Assembly: GCA_963920705.1 (NCBI GenBank)
Contig: OY987240.1
Location: 8,473,676-8,537,675, forward strand
DNA from: Odiellus spinosus
Lineage: Eukaryota; Arthropoda; Arachnida; Opiliones; Phalangiidae
Length of the DNA: 64,000 nucleotides
Reading direction: 5' to 3'
Positions 32,547 through 43,789 of the stretch are shown in pieces. Numbering within the stretch: the first letter of the stretch is position 1; the number at the start of each line of letters is the position of its first letter. Made by a program: the position numbers and the translations under genes. Below the pieces are notes generated by a model. The model had not been told where the DNA came from, ran no database searches, and was given only the letters and a program-made list of their open reading frames with translations.

Positions 32547-32829
32547 GGTGTCCCAGAAATGACGAAAAACGTCATCGTATCGAAAAAACATTCGTTTCTT
32601 ATCCACCAGACGTCACGACGTGATGTCCCAGACAAATTTAAAATATCTATTTTTTTTAAGATATCGATTTTCCACCAAGTGGTCTCCCGAATTTCGGAAA
32701 AAACCGCGTCGCGCTCGAAGCTTCATAGCTTTGCGATCGAGAGTTGGACGCTCATCCTCGTTACCACGGGTAATTGGTTAAACTTTAGCGAAAAACTCCT
32801 TATATCTTCATAGATATACAATACAGAAA

Positions 32830-32998
32830 ACAAGTCGTTGTTAATAAAGGGTCGTCGAGAACGAGATAAAAGGTAGCTTATGAAGGTTTCGGTTCTAGTC
32901 TGTCAGTAATGAAAACTCAAAAACAACAAACAAGTCGTCGCGAACGAGATAATAAGGGAGCTTATGCGTGTTGGGTTTGAGTATGTCAGAAATAAAAT
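32830..32998. repeat. tandem duplication of about 85 bp
   Basis: ACAAGTCGTTGTTAATAAAG ... GAACGAGATAAAAGGTAGCT ... TCTGTCAGTAATGAAAAC is followed by a diverged copy (ACAAGTCGTCGCGAACGAGA ... ATGTCAGAAATAAAAT). It abuts the 14-bp array. Confidence 0.7.
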
Positions 32999-33001
32999 AT
33001 T

Positions 33002-33630
33002 TGATTTGAAAAACATGATTTGAAAAACATGATTTGAAAAACATGATTTGAAAAACATGATTTGAAAAACATGATTTGAAAAACATGATTTGAAAAACAT
33101 GATTTGAAAAACATGATTTGAAAAACATGATTTGAAAAACATGATTTGAAAAACATGATTTGAAAAACATGATTTGAAAAACATGATTTGAAAAACATGA
33201 TTTGAAAAACATGATTTGAAAAACATGATTTGAAAAACATGATTTGAAAAACATGATTTGAAAAACATGATTTGAAAAACATGATTTGAAAAACATGATT
33301 TGAAAAACATGATTTGAAAAACATGATTTGAAAAACATGATTTGAAAAACATGATTTGAAAAACATGATTTGAAAAACATGATTTGAAAAACATGATTTG
33401 AAAAACATGATTTGAAAAACATGATTTGAAAAACATGATTTGAAAAACATGATTTGAAAAACATGATTTGAAAAACATGATTTGAAAAACATGATTTGAA
33501 AAACATGATTTGAAAAACATGATTTGAAAAACATGATTTGAAAAACATGATTTGAAAAACATGATTTGAAAAACATGATTTGAAAAACATGATTTGAAAA
33601 ACATGATTTGAAAAACATGATTTGAAAAAC
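33002..33630. repeat. 14-bp tandem array (CATGATTTGAAAAA), about 45 perfect units
   Basis: I see no substitution across roughly 45 units. That means very recent expansion or strong homogenisation, in contrast to the older arrays here. All minus-strand frames stay open (14-residue repeat with FFKSCFSNHVFQIM); I regard this as a by-product of a unit without stops. Confidence 0.97.
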
Positions 33631-33634
33631 TTCG

Positions 33635-34191
33635 TGTTTAAAGGGATCTAGAAACGCCATTCAAATTGTTCAAAGAGCGTTTATGCATGCATAACAAGCC
33701 CCTGCTATAGCATAATTCTTTTCAGCCTCTTTTACTATGTCATGGGTCTAGCTATTCTATGGGCTTGACCATCTTTTTTTTTTTTAAAGAACACGAAGTG
33801 AAGAGAAGTTAAAGTAGAAATTAGAGGTTCCTCTTGTCAAATCATCGGTTATTTATGAGCGTGATTCGACACGGGACGGACTACGTCGACACAACGAGCT
33901 GGCACGAAACAAAAGCGCCAATATTAACAACCCAGTCGAGATATATAAATATATATCCACGAAGTTCTATCAATAGAATATCTTTCGTAGAAGTACACAG
34001 TTCAGCTAGCTTTAAACCGGACTAAGTATCCGTGGATAATTCTTGGTTAAATAGGTCCATTTGGATTAGTTACGCGCCGTTTGCGGATTCCAAACACTTT
34101 TCGTTCGAGGAAAATATAATAATTGATCGCCTATAAAAGATTTTACGGACCGAGACTTGGTTTTTAAACTCTCTAACAATGCACACCTTAA
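33635..34191. other. unique sequence, no gene seen
   Basis: No gene recognised. Confidence 0.35.
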
Positions 34192-34198
34192 TCTTAAT

Positions 34199-34534
34199 CA
34201 GAAGCCGATGAAACCCTCCTTTGAAGCCTATTAATCCCGGGTCATATCTACCCCTCTCTGTATGGGTTAGTTTCAAAAAGCGCGATTCGTACGCCTCCTA
34301 ACGGTAGATATTTTCGGAGCGGGAGTTCGTCCAGCGAATATCTCTAGCAGCCTCGGAGTTCGTCAGAAAAAACGTCGTTTGTGGAGAGAGAGAATTTCCA
34401 ATTTTCCATAAACAGGGGGATATGAAGTAGGACCCCTCCGATCTCGTAAAATTGGGAATTTTACCCATACAGAGAGGAGCGCTACATGGAACATTGGAGT
34501 AGTAGACTTCAAAGGAGAGTTTCATCGGCTTCTG
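34199..34534 (+). mobile_element. A5: family A transposon
   Basis: 336 bp with intact inverted ends and a perfect 7-bp duplication, TCTTAAT. Same orientation as A1. Confidence 0.93.
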
Positions 34535-34539
34535 TCTTA

Positions 34540-36457
34540 ATAGATACAGATGAGTAATGAAGCCTGACCTTGATAAGAGTTCTCTAACGGCCAAAACAGT
34601 GCAATGGCAAAAGCTCCCATAAAATAACCAAATAAACGGGCTTACCCAATTTGGATAAACAAAACTAATTAGATCAAAAATGAACAAATTAGAAAATTAA
34701 ATTCCAAAAGAATTCGACCAAATGGAACCTAAATTTATAACAAAATATTTAATTTCTTAGATTTTTCTAGATTTTTCCAAAATTTTCCATCATTTTCTAG
34801 ATTTTTCCAAAATTTTCCATCATTTTCTAGACTTTTCAAGAATTTCCCATAAATTTCCAGATCTTTCTAAAACTTTCAAGACGTCTCCCGACTTTTCTGA
34901 AACCTTCTAGAACATTCTGGGAAAGATTTCGGACATTGTAAATTAATAGTGTTTGATTATTCCTGTTGATACCTTTAACCAGGAACGGGGGGTAAAAAAG
35001 TGTTCGTAAGTACAAATCCATAAAACACTTTAGACAAAATCCAGATGTAGCAAAACAAGTTAATCTAAAAACACAGATGAGACCATATAAAGTAACAAAC
35101 AAATATATTTATATTATATATTCGAACACAAATCATTTTCATTTAAATTGCAAGGAGTAACGTAAAAATATAACCCCATGTACGCCCGAACTACCAGGGC
35201 TCCGTATAAAGGCACCCCGTGTAGAGCATTCAAATTAATCTCGATCCGGGAGCGCATATGGTCAGACGGGGGCGCAGGATACTCCAATATCCCCCCAAAG
35301 CAGGTGAAAACCAACTCAAACGAACAACACATTGAAAAGGGCGTCGAAAGAACGCTAAATTGACCACTTCCCCTGTCCTCCTCCCTGACACATGAACTTT
35401 AAAGCATTTTCCACAATGAGAGCTCGTGCGGGCGCCAGTTAAAATAACCAAGAACGAATTAATGTCAATCCAAGAATGAAGGAACAGGGAAAAAATGGGT
35501 TATTATTGGCCTGATTTGAATTTATTTACGCTTATTAAAGTAGATTCGATTCGGGCCTTGTCGAATTCCTCTCCACCTTTTTATATATCTTTTAAATTTA
35601 ACACTAAAACTTAATTTTTCGACAATTATCTTTAAAAGAAAAAAATATATATCTGTCCATTCAGTTATATTTGCAATCAAAACACCTTTTTGGATCGCGA
35701 CTTCAGCCAGGTCGTAACTCGTAACGGGCCCTTGGTCTTTGATAACAAAGACGTCAAAAACTATTAATTTTCGACGTCCGCAACGTTTTACAGAATGTTC
35801 ATATTGTTCTAGAAGGTTCCAGAAAAGTCTGGAGTAGTCTAGAAAATTTTTGGACAATGCTTGAAAGTTCGGGAAATTCTAGAAGTCAAGAATTCTGTAA
35901 AATTATACAAAATTTGCGTAATTTTTCAAATGTTTTTGCTAAGTTAATTGCTCCCCAATCTAAAGTAAGAAACATTAAGATCCACATTTGGATGTTTTCG
36001 GGTTGCACTCGTTAGTTCTTGGTTAGGCACATATATACGCCGCTAGGGTCAAGTAAAAAAAAAAACAACACATGGTAGAAAGAGCTTTCCTCAATATCCC
36101 CCACCCATTTAAAGAGCAAAGCACGACTTTTAGGAGAATCAATTTAATGTTTACAACGCGTAGAATTCTAGGTTACTGCTTATCTCTATTGAAAGGTATA
36201 ATATATGGAAGCTAGTGCTATCTTAGCGACTGTGGAATATTACAACTGTTTTCAACAAGACTTGGACCATGGTGGAAGCACGAATGAAGAATGAAATGGA
36301 TTTCATTTGGAATTTTTTGGAGTTTTCAATAAGAACGAAGCCCTGTTCACAGTTAATCCGGGTGGACTGGAGGACAATATCCAAGATTTTCTTCACAGAA
36401 AACTCACCCATAAAGGGAGTACGAAAGGGAATATATTTTTGGTTTAACATAAAATTA
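34540..36457. other. repeat-poor stretch, no gene recognised
   Basis: 34745-34930 holds irregular TCTAGATTTTTCCAAAATTT words, and 35810-35890 has related TTCTAGAAGGTTCC words. Minus-strand frames at 34836-35102, 35114-35332 and 35522-35857 (111 codons) show no family I recognise. AATTCGACCAAATGG words near 34715 recur near 23660 and 30478, probably a diverged repeat. Confidence 0.35.
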
Positions 36458-36466
36458 GGCATCCGG

Positions 36467-36719
36467 GTAAGGTTCCAATTGCGCAGTTCCCACAAGCGCA
36501 TTTCCTTTTGCCCAGGTTTTCATTTGCGCAGTTTTCCATTTCCGCAGGTCTCCATTTCCGCAGTGTTCATTTGCAGGTTATGTTAGGTTAGGTTAGAATA
36601 GTTAATCACTCAAACTAGCCTGTCCCTCATGTGGACAGCTCGAATGGCAAACTGCGCAAATGGGAAACTGCGCAAATGGGAACCGCGCAAGTGGGAAACC
36701 GCGCAAGCGGACGCAAACC
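36467..36719 (+). mobile_element. T3: short Foldback-like element with TTAGG core
   Basis: 253 bp. Left-arm words are CATTTGCGCAGTTTTCC and CCATTTCCGCAGG, the core is TTAGGTTAGGTTAG (about 36580), and the right-arm words are the inverse, AAACTGCGCAAATGGG. Flanks GGCATCCGG and GGCTTCCGT match at 7 of 9 positions. The arm word differs from T1 and T2 but the architecture is the same. Confidence 0.7.
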
Positions 36720-36729
36720 GGCTTCCGTC

Positions 36730-38607
36730 AACGCAAGTTCTGTACATTTATCATTCTCGAAAATACCTAAAAGACACAATTTTATTTCTAAATCCCTAAA
36801 ATACCATCAAATCGGAATTTGGTTCCTAAAGTAGCCTATTTTCAATAATTCCAAGGATTATCTTGGAAGTAACGAAAATAATTCTTACAAGTTCCTCCAA
36901 TTTCGGGAGGTGACGAACTAGTTTTTATACATGGCGATAAGGATCTCAATTCGTTTTCATCGTTCCCATCTTTAAAAATGATACCCGTTCATTGGTTAGA
37001 ACAAACGTTTTTCAAATCAAATCAAACTCTATATTGTGTGAAGCAAAAATAAAAATAAAATGAATGGAAAATAAATTCAAACTCCGTTTGCATCCAGATG
37101 GCGTAGTTTACATTTAAATTATACTTTAACCTTCCCTTTAGCGTCGTTTAACCCCGCGTCATTCGGGCTCTTATAAGGAAAAGGACAGATTATATTTGTA
37201 TACAACAAAGAGGAGGATTTTAAAGTTGGGAATAAGAGAGGTTCGGAGGTATACCAGAAAAGCGAGACAGGCAGCTGTTTCTTCAAATATGGGACCGGGG
37301 GACTTCCGGTTCAGCACGCGAGAGACGCGTGGCAGGTTTTTACGGGAGGGTTAAAACGTGGGGTCACTTATTCGAGGGAAGATGATTAACAAAGCGGAAG
37401 CTAAACAAGCCAGTCAAATTACTAGATATCAAATACCCTACCGCCATCTACCGTATTGCCACGGTACTACAAGTATTTTTGGGCGAATGTCAGAGATGTG
37501 GAGAGTCGGGAGACTGCGGAGGAGATGGCGACAGAATTTTACTGACTATACTCTGACGAAGTTTGCTGTTGGTAGACATCTATTACACCTTTTAACTCTA
37601 CCATCCAATAAAGCTACGTACCCTTCCATCCAATGCAATTTTGAAGTGATCTAGAGTCTAAACTATAAGAGTGAGATGTGTGGGGGGGGGGGGGCAAGTT
37701 CTTCATCCGGGATGTTATCCATTCATGTCCCAGGGTGGAATTTAAAAGTATAAGCGCGACACTTAACTAAAAACCATATAGCTTATCTATCAAATAATGA
37801 AAGATCCCAAGTAGATTGGAAGCCCCTAAAACGCACTGGGATGAAATCTTCAAAAACTAAAACTTTAGCCACGCCACCTGACTCGATTCGGGCCTTGTCA
37901 AATTGTTATCGCGAATATTTTATTTATAAATTGTTTATGATCGTAGGCGTGACGTAGGTTTTACTTTTCATTTGAACGTGCTCCCATAGAATAACGAAAT
38001 AAATAAATGCCAATCATTAAATATCTTCTTTGGTTAAAACTGTTCCAAATTGGAAAATTTCCACAAAATCGACCAAAAAGACCAAATTAAATAACTCGAA
38101 TTCAACCCAAAGTTATCAAAAAACATTTTAAATTTTCGTCTATTTCAGGTTTCTTTGTTGGAATTTTCAAATTTGGAGAATTTTTGACCAATGTAAATGC
38201 GAAGACCGCTTTACAAATAACTGCTTTCCGATTTAGCGAAAGTTCATTTTTAGCGTTTAATTGGGTTTAAATAAACCATACCCTGAATATGAAGCGTGTA
38301 AATGAAAATATGACGCTATTTTTGTATTGATGATTGCATTGAAATATATTGCGGATTGAGTTATTTTCTGACCATGCAGATCACGAAACAATCCTATCGC
38401 TAATTGCACACGTATCGAAATAATACCGCTTTGCTTTAGTTGAAAAAGTTCGTTATAAACGCGAAACTTAATATTGTTTCTCGAGTTACAGCCTACAAGA
38501 GTTTGTGAAAACGTTACGTGAGGTAATCAAGGATTTGTCAAAACTCCAAATGGAAATTGCGTAACATAGTCGGAAAGAACGTCGAAATTTACATAAAAAA
38601 AAATAAT
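36730..38607. other. repeat-poor stretch, no gene recognised
   Basis: It includes a G run at 37681-37694, and GATGGCG words at 37097 and 37523. A 98-codon plus frame (37358-37654) has no familiar features. A fragment of repeat Q is near 38540. The stretch 37940-37990 (CGTGACGTAGGTTTTACTTT) resembles 23560-23620. Confidence 0.35.
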
Positions 38608-38615
38608 CGTAAAAC

Positions 38616-38795
38616 TAGAGGTCGGGGTTTGGATAAAAAAAATTCGGTTTGTTTTATCTTTATTCATATTTTGAAATTATTCACGGGGAGTCTATGATAA
38701 ATCCAATGTAATCGCGAATAATTAACCGATTATTTTTTACGATTAACCGATTAACCAAATATTTGCGGATAATCTTGTTCAAACCACGACCTCTA
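38616..38795. mobile_element. N1: small hAT-like MITE
   Basis: 180 bp, ends TAGAGGTCGGGGTTTGG and, inverted, TAGAGGTCGTGGTTTG, in a perfect 8-bp duplication CGTAAAAC (38608-38615, 38796-38803). 8-bp duplications are usual for hAT. A diverged relative is at 57025-57225. Element B3 begins at the very next base. Confidence 0.75.
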
Positions 38796-38888
38796 CGTAA
38801 AACCAGAGGTATATAATAAGTATGAAAGCCCCTATACTACCAATGCTAAAAATCACGAACAACGAGAGCCCGCTGCTGACTATCTAGG

Positions 38889-39688
38889 CATGGACGAATT
38901 ATAGTATACACAGGGACGAGTGGCAGACACAGATTTCCCTTATAGCGCCGCCTCCGAGTCTTGTTAAATGTCGTGCCCTGTTTTTACCCCCCCGACCAAA
39001 TCTAGCCGAGTCTAAACGAAAAAAAAAGGAAACAGAATTATGCGGCTATTGCCATCTTTCCGCCGTGAACTGAACTATTTTATTCAATGTAGTTTGAAAT
39101 TTTCGTCTGCTTATCAGCTAGGATATATTTCTAAACGGTTATTTTAGTCTCTTTTGTTAAAATTTAACGAATTATTAGTTGGTTAGTCTTAGAAAATCAT
39201 CTTCAAAAAATTTATGATAGAATTACTATATTACACTAAAATAATAACTTAATAATATACTTAAAATCAATGTTACTCGAGTAGAAAGGCAGTGATCAAG
39301 CCCTTAAATACTGCTTCAAGGTAAGGTCGATTTTAAGTTTGTTAAAAGTTATTTTTTTTTTTTTTTTTAAAAAGCCAAAACTTACCATCATCTGAATCTC
39401 TTAATACACTTTTACTTTCTTTCTTCTCTGGAGAATGTGTAAAATCTCCAAACAATGTCTCAAACGTTTGAGCACTAAAATTCATCGCGAATTCGCGATA
39501 AATCTAAACACGTGCGTAAAGGCCTAACTTTATAAATCTTGTGCTAGTATTTTTCCCCGCGTTCCTACCCCCTTTTGACTCGGTTTGTCGTTAGTTCCCA
39601 GAAATGCCGCTGGAGCGCGCATTTAACAATCGTTAGCCAGAAAATTACTTCTGCCACTCGTCCCTGTGTATACTATAATTCGTCCATG
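38889..39688 (-). mobile_element. C: 800-bp DNA transposon with 38-bp perfect inverted ends
   Basis: Ends CATGGACGAATTATAGTATA and so on, perfectly inverted over about 38 bp. A perfect 7-bp duplication ATCTAGG (38882-38888, 39689-39695) interrupts B3; B1 and B2 give the empty site. It contains a short coding-like exon (39386-39485, minus) with a TATA-like word upstream and a splice donor downstream. It is probably an internally deleted copy of a larger coding element. Confidence 0.92.
39386..39485 (-). CDS. 33-codon first-exon-like frame inside element C
   Basis: ATG at 39485-39483 reads 33 codons plus one base to a GATG/GTAAGT junction (GT at 39385-39384), a textbook donor. The peptide starts MNFSAQTFETLFGDF and ends in a charged tail (SPEKKESKSV ... 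DSDD). TTTATAAAG lies about 50 bp upstream. Beyond the donor the sequence soon becomes a T/A run and then unrelated sequence, as expected if the rest of the gene was deleted. It could be exon 1 of this element's own transposase or a captured host exon. No homologue known to me. Confidence 0.45.
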
Positions 39689-40006
39689 ATCTAGGCCACT
39701 AGCTCGCGCTGGACTTCTCAATGTCGCTACTCTAGTAAATGGTCTTTGTATAAACAAGACGGCTCGATTTGTGTTTAGAACTTCCTGTCTCGGCAGTCAG
39801 GCTGTCTGTTAAATTGGAGTCGAAGGTTGACTTCAGCTCGCGAGTTCCGGAAGCGCGCGTAGGGAATATTTAGTGAGGTTCAAAATGGTGTAACTATTTT
39901 TGGGAGTAAAGCGGCCGCGATTTACGCCGGGCACTCGTTGTTCGTCGATTTTGCCTACCTTTCATACTTCCCCCCGAAGGGGGTTATTATATACCTCTGC
40001 TATAAC

Positions 40007-40775
40007 TAACTCATGGTGCAACGTTCCCCTGACTAAATTTTATTCTCGAGCATTGTTGGACGAGTAATAAGGTCGCTTTTGCGTGGTCTTTTTCGGTAAA
40101 AGATTCAATTTAAAGCTAACAATTTATAGCGAGTCTTGGAGTAAAAACCTTCAGTTGTTTTTCTTCAAAATATTGCCAAAAATATTTTAAGCTGGATTAA
40201 AATTAAAGATTTATAGTTAAATATAAAATAAATACACATCACGAAATATCATAATTTACGTCCTAAAATGTCATATATCAATCAAAATTTAAATCTTCAT
40301 AATACGCGAGTGGTTAGATATAACAACGTAATACAAATATTTCTCGGTACGTGGAAGGTGGGTGTCACGTCAAAAATACAAATGGTTTCATAAATCTCGA
40401 TAAAAACCAGGTAACGCCTGTTTGTCTCGAAAATTCAAGAAGGATTTCTTTTAAACCCGAAAAAATAAATATACGCAACCTTAAATCAGATTGAACTTGT
40501 CAAATGTTGTTGACCTTTCTTCGTTAAACAACGACAGGTCATTTATCAGGTGACCCTAACTATAGTTAAGCTTTAAGTATAAGTCTGCCGTTGGCCAAGT
40601 GAGATGCGCTTAAGTTTAGAATGAATTCTTGTATAATGCTAAATAATTTTTAATCGTTTTATTAGAACGAGACAAGAAATAATCTTATCATTGAAGATCT
40701 TTCTATTTCATCCATTTCAAATGCCATCAACTCCGGTTTAAAGATTTTATTACCCGTAAAGGGCTACTTAAGGTA
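40007..40775. other. unique sequence, no gene seen
   Basis: No gene recognised. Confidence 0.35.
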
Positions 40776-40915
40776 ATTATTTATTTTTTAAAACAACGCT
40801 AAGCCTTGGCTATGGACGTACCGGGGCGAACCGCGTCTTGTCACCGCGTGTGAATGGCTTGGGACAAATGAAAAACACCAAAACACCGATTTTGCCTACA
40901 AGTATAAACGAGACG
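40776..40915 (-). mobile_element. D1: fragment of family D
   Basis: Matches one end of family D: CGCTAAGCCTTGGCT, CCGGGGCGAACCG, CTTGTCA, then GTATAAACGAGACGTTA at its right. The other end is missing. Confidence 0.75.
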
Positions 40916-41056
40916 TTAGAGGGCGCCTAGCTCCACCTGGAGTTGTCTGTTGACAACTGGCTGGCATGCCCTTTCGCGTTCGATTAACTTCGTGTAACTT
41001 ACGAATATGTCTATACCAAAATGAACTTAAAAACTATTGCCAGACTTTATTATTAA

Positions 41057-41482
41057 AGCCTCGTTCATACATAGACCTAAATGCGCTTCGTTGCGCTTCG
41101 ATTTCTATAACTGGTTATGAAACCAACGTGAGAAATCAGTTCGGGTTGGTTCGGGAAGCAATTTAGTCAAGTCGCTTCGGTTCAATCCGCCAAGAAAATA
41201 ACGAGGCGGGGAGACAAAATTGCTGATAAATCGAAAAATAACGCGATTAAAATTATAGTTTCTGTCAAAAATTATTAACCAACGAGTTACAAACATGATT
41301 TACTAATTAGTTTGAGATAATTATTTAAAAATTATAAATTCTGGGCATTTTTTAAAAGGACGCTAAGCCTTGGCTTAGGTCGAACCGGGGCGAACCGTCT
41401 TGTCAGCGTGTGAACCAGGGAAAAAGGAAAACGCTTCGTACTGGTTTTGGAACCGATTTTGCCCTCAAGTATGAACGAGGCT
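41057..41482 (-). mobile_element. D2: family D MITE
   Basis: 426 bp, ends AGCCTCGTTCATAC and the inverse GTATGAACGAGGCT. TTAA precedes the left end; the right flank (TGCT) does not match. The inside has the conserved pair AACTGGTTATGAAACCAACG and GGCGGGGAGACAAAATTGCT. No transposase. Confidence 0.85.
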
Positions 41483-41489
41483 TGCTCGT

Positions 41490-41815
41490 AAGCTACAATC
41501 AAACACTTGATCCGTCTAATCGAAACAGGTTTGAAGGATCAAATTTATACTATTCAAGATAATATTTCTTAATGAAGGATCTACTCGGGTTTAACTACAA
41601 AATTTTATAATTTGACTTTTCCCAAAAAAAAAAAGGTTAAAGGTTTCAAACTGTAATATTCTAAACATCTCCCATTCAATATTGACCTCTTAACAGGATT
41701 TTAATCAAGACACCATCGAGTGATGAGACTATAGGGGGTCAAAGTAATTCTTCTCAATCGGAAGGGATAATTTCAGGATGAAATTTATAACTCTTTGGAG
41801 CTACAGCTAGCTGAC
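41490..41815. other. unique sequence, no gene seen
   Basis: Spacer between D2 and D3; no gene recognised. Confidence 0.35.
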
Positions 41816-41821
41816 AGCTTA

Positions 41822-42252
41822 AGCCTCGTTCATACTTGAGGGCAAAATCGGTTCCCAGACCGGTACGAAGCGGTTTCCGTTTTCCCTGATTCACACGCTG
41901 ACAAGACGGTTCGCTGCCGTTCGCCCCGGTTCGACCTAAGCCAAGGCTTAGCGTCGTTTTAAAAAATGCCCAGAATTTAAAATTTTTTAAATAATTATCT
42001 TAAACTAATTAGTAAATCGTGTTTATAACTCGTTGGTTGATAATTTTTGACAGAAAGTATAATTTTAATCGCGTTATTTTAAAATTTATCAGCAAATTTG
42101 TCTTCCCGTCTCGTTATTTTCTTGGCGGTTTAAACCGAAACGACTTGACCCGCAAATTGCTTCCCGAACCGACACGAACTGATTTCTCACGTTGGTTTCA
42201 TAACCAGTTAAAGAAATCGAAGCGTATTTGGGGGCTATGTATGAACGAGGCT
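41822..42252 (+). mobile_element. D3: family D MITE
   Basis: About 431 bp, inverse orientation to D2, with TTAA at both flanks (41819-41822 and 42253-42256, sharing bases with the ends). It is near D2, so the pair could form a large stem. Confidence 0.87.
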
Positions 42253-42259
42253 TTAAGAG

Positions 42260-43398
42260 TCCGTGCCATATAACGAGTTGAAAAAACATATTTCCACGGT
42301 CGTTATATTTATTATAATAAAAAATCCATCGTGAAAAATCATTTACAGGTTTGCTTCCAATTGGATATAAAAAAAGTTTTTCTTTTTCACCCTCACTTTA
42401 ATGAATCTATTTTACCGGTGAAAAATGCGTAAAAAAAGAGCACGTTGCCCGGCTGCTTTATTCCTTTAAGCGGACAATATCCCAATAAATTATTTCTCAC
42501 TATAAAAAATACTGCAAATCTTAATTAGCATATTTTGCGAGGCTGAGAAACCATTAAGACCATTAATTAGCTGAATTTCGCGCTTAGGGTGGACTACCGG
42601 TGCTTATAATTAATCAGAAAAGAAATATTCGTCTAAACGAGGGTTATTGTATCCTCGTCAAAGTTTAAAGGGAGCGTGGCACGATTTCATCATCAACTCA
42701 AAATAGAAATAGAGTAGAATAGATGATTATATAAATAACTCAGTTCGGCTTGATCAACTTGTTAGTTTAGCGGCCGCGTCAATGTAGACGTCACTCAGCC
42801 CCTAGAGTTCCGGATGTATAAAGAGCGCAGGCGCGGAGAAAGCGGGCGTTAAGCTTGAGAGTAAAACTAGAGATCTTTAGAATTTTGTCATTCAGACTGC
42901 GGGCGCCGTGTTTCTGCAGAAGAAACGTCACGGGTGACGTCGACGCTCAACTTACGAAAAAGGACGCCTCCCTTTTATATATTTATCTATTTCCGGAAAA
43001 ACATTCAAAATGTATATTGACATATGTCATAGAAAGATACTACGTCATCGCGCTATGGCCGCGCCATAACACTCAACGGACTCAGCGCTGAGGTCATCGG
43101 AAACCGATTTTTCATTGAACCGTATTTTTGCATTTCCTGTTTCAACGTCACGTTGTTCTTCGGGCAGTCAAAGAACTCCTCCGCTGGAAGAGGGAGGTTT
43201 CTTCGTTGAACAACGGAATGATGACGTAGAAATGGCGAGAGTTCCGATATATTGATCTCAAATTTAATTAATTATATTTAAGTGGAATAGATTATAACCG
43301 AAATTATAAAGTATTTTAACGAGAAGGACTTACAATGTTAGTTGTTTTAAATTAGCGATGTCGAAAGCTTGATTTATTATTATATTTGGTTATTTTCG
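42260..43398. other. unique sequence with a GC-richer patch, no gene recognised
   Basis: 42760-43110 is richer in GC and CpG than its surroundings and holds several GACGTCA-type words, such as TAGACGTCACTCAG and GGGTGACGTCGACG, with TATAAAG near 42816. It could be a promoter. 43152-43217 forms a hairpin (CGTTGTTC...GAACAACG, AACTCCTCC...GGAGGTTT). No downstream coding exon is visible, so I call no gene. Confidence 0.4.
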
Positions 43399-43466
43399 AT
43401 CGCTATTAGAAATAATTCTTTAAGCCTTTGCCACGAGGTTGAAACCGCCTTTTTGCATCGTATTAG

Positions 43467-43782
43467 CAAGAATCCATTCAGGTTCCATAAGAATATGGGA
43501 GGGCCGCGATTCAATAACCATCCTCCCAAACTTTGTAGCAAAAGTTCGTCCGCTTCGAATCGATTTTTCAAGTAAATCGCTCCTGCCATCTATTATTAAC
43601 CCGCGCCACTAACGACCTTGATATAATATTTTGGGTAATAAAAATGGAGCCGACCGAAAAAAGATCTAAGCGTACAAATGTTGCGAAAATTGCGGACGAA
43701 CTTTTGTTACAAAGTTTGGGAGGATGGTACCAGAGGCTAAAGCTAACCTCCCATATTCTTATGGAACCTTAATGGATTCTTG
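43467..43782 (+). mobile_element. K1: 316-bp foldback transposon, family K
   Basis: Ends CAAGAATCCATTCAGGTTCC and its inverse (with GAACCTTAATGG). The arms are long and imperfect. Flanks GTATTAG and GTATCAA match at 5 of 7. It has the same length as K2 (63667-63982), which is in the opposite orientation. Both arms contain the coding-like word for ADELLLQSLGGW. Confidence 0.87.
43644..43772 (+). CDS. 42-codon frame in element K1, conserved in K2
   Basis: ATG at 43644, stop TAA at 43770-43772. The peptide starts MEPTEKRSKRTNVAKIADEL and goes on LLQSLGGWYQRLKL. The same 34 residues are encoded in K2, 20 kb away, where the frame runs on past the K1 stop. The N-terminus is basic and the middle could form an amphipathic helix. 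It may be the first exon of an autonomous K element, kept in the deletion derivatives. Because the two copies are close at the DNA level, conservation alone does not prove translation. Confidence 0.35.
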   Translation: MEPTEKRSKRTNVAKIADELLLQSLGGWYQRLKLTSHILMEP

Positions 43783-43789
43783 GTATCAA

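Larger units (their letters stand above)
38804..39999 (-). mobile_element. B3: family B transposon, reversed and split by element C
   Basis: Left end CAGAGGTATATAATA, right end in the inverse, opposite orientation to B1 and B2. It is interrupted at ATCTAGG by the 800-bp element C. Without C it is about 389 bp; the left end has lost the CCCCCTTCGGGGGG part. Flanks GTAAAAC and CTATAAC match at 5 of 7 positions. Confidence 0.9.

Noticed and set aside
32895-33660. Minus-strand frames of 224-233 codons with FFKSCFSNHVFQIM repeats
   Set aside because: By-product of a stop-free 14-bp unit. The unique flanks add nothing protein-like.
35522-35857. 111-codon minus-strand frame as a gene
   Set aside because: No motif recognised, no splice or promoter support, not repeated elsewhere; compatible with chance in AT-rich DNA.
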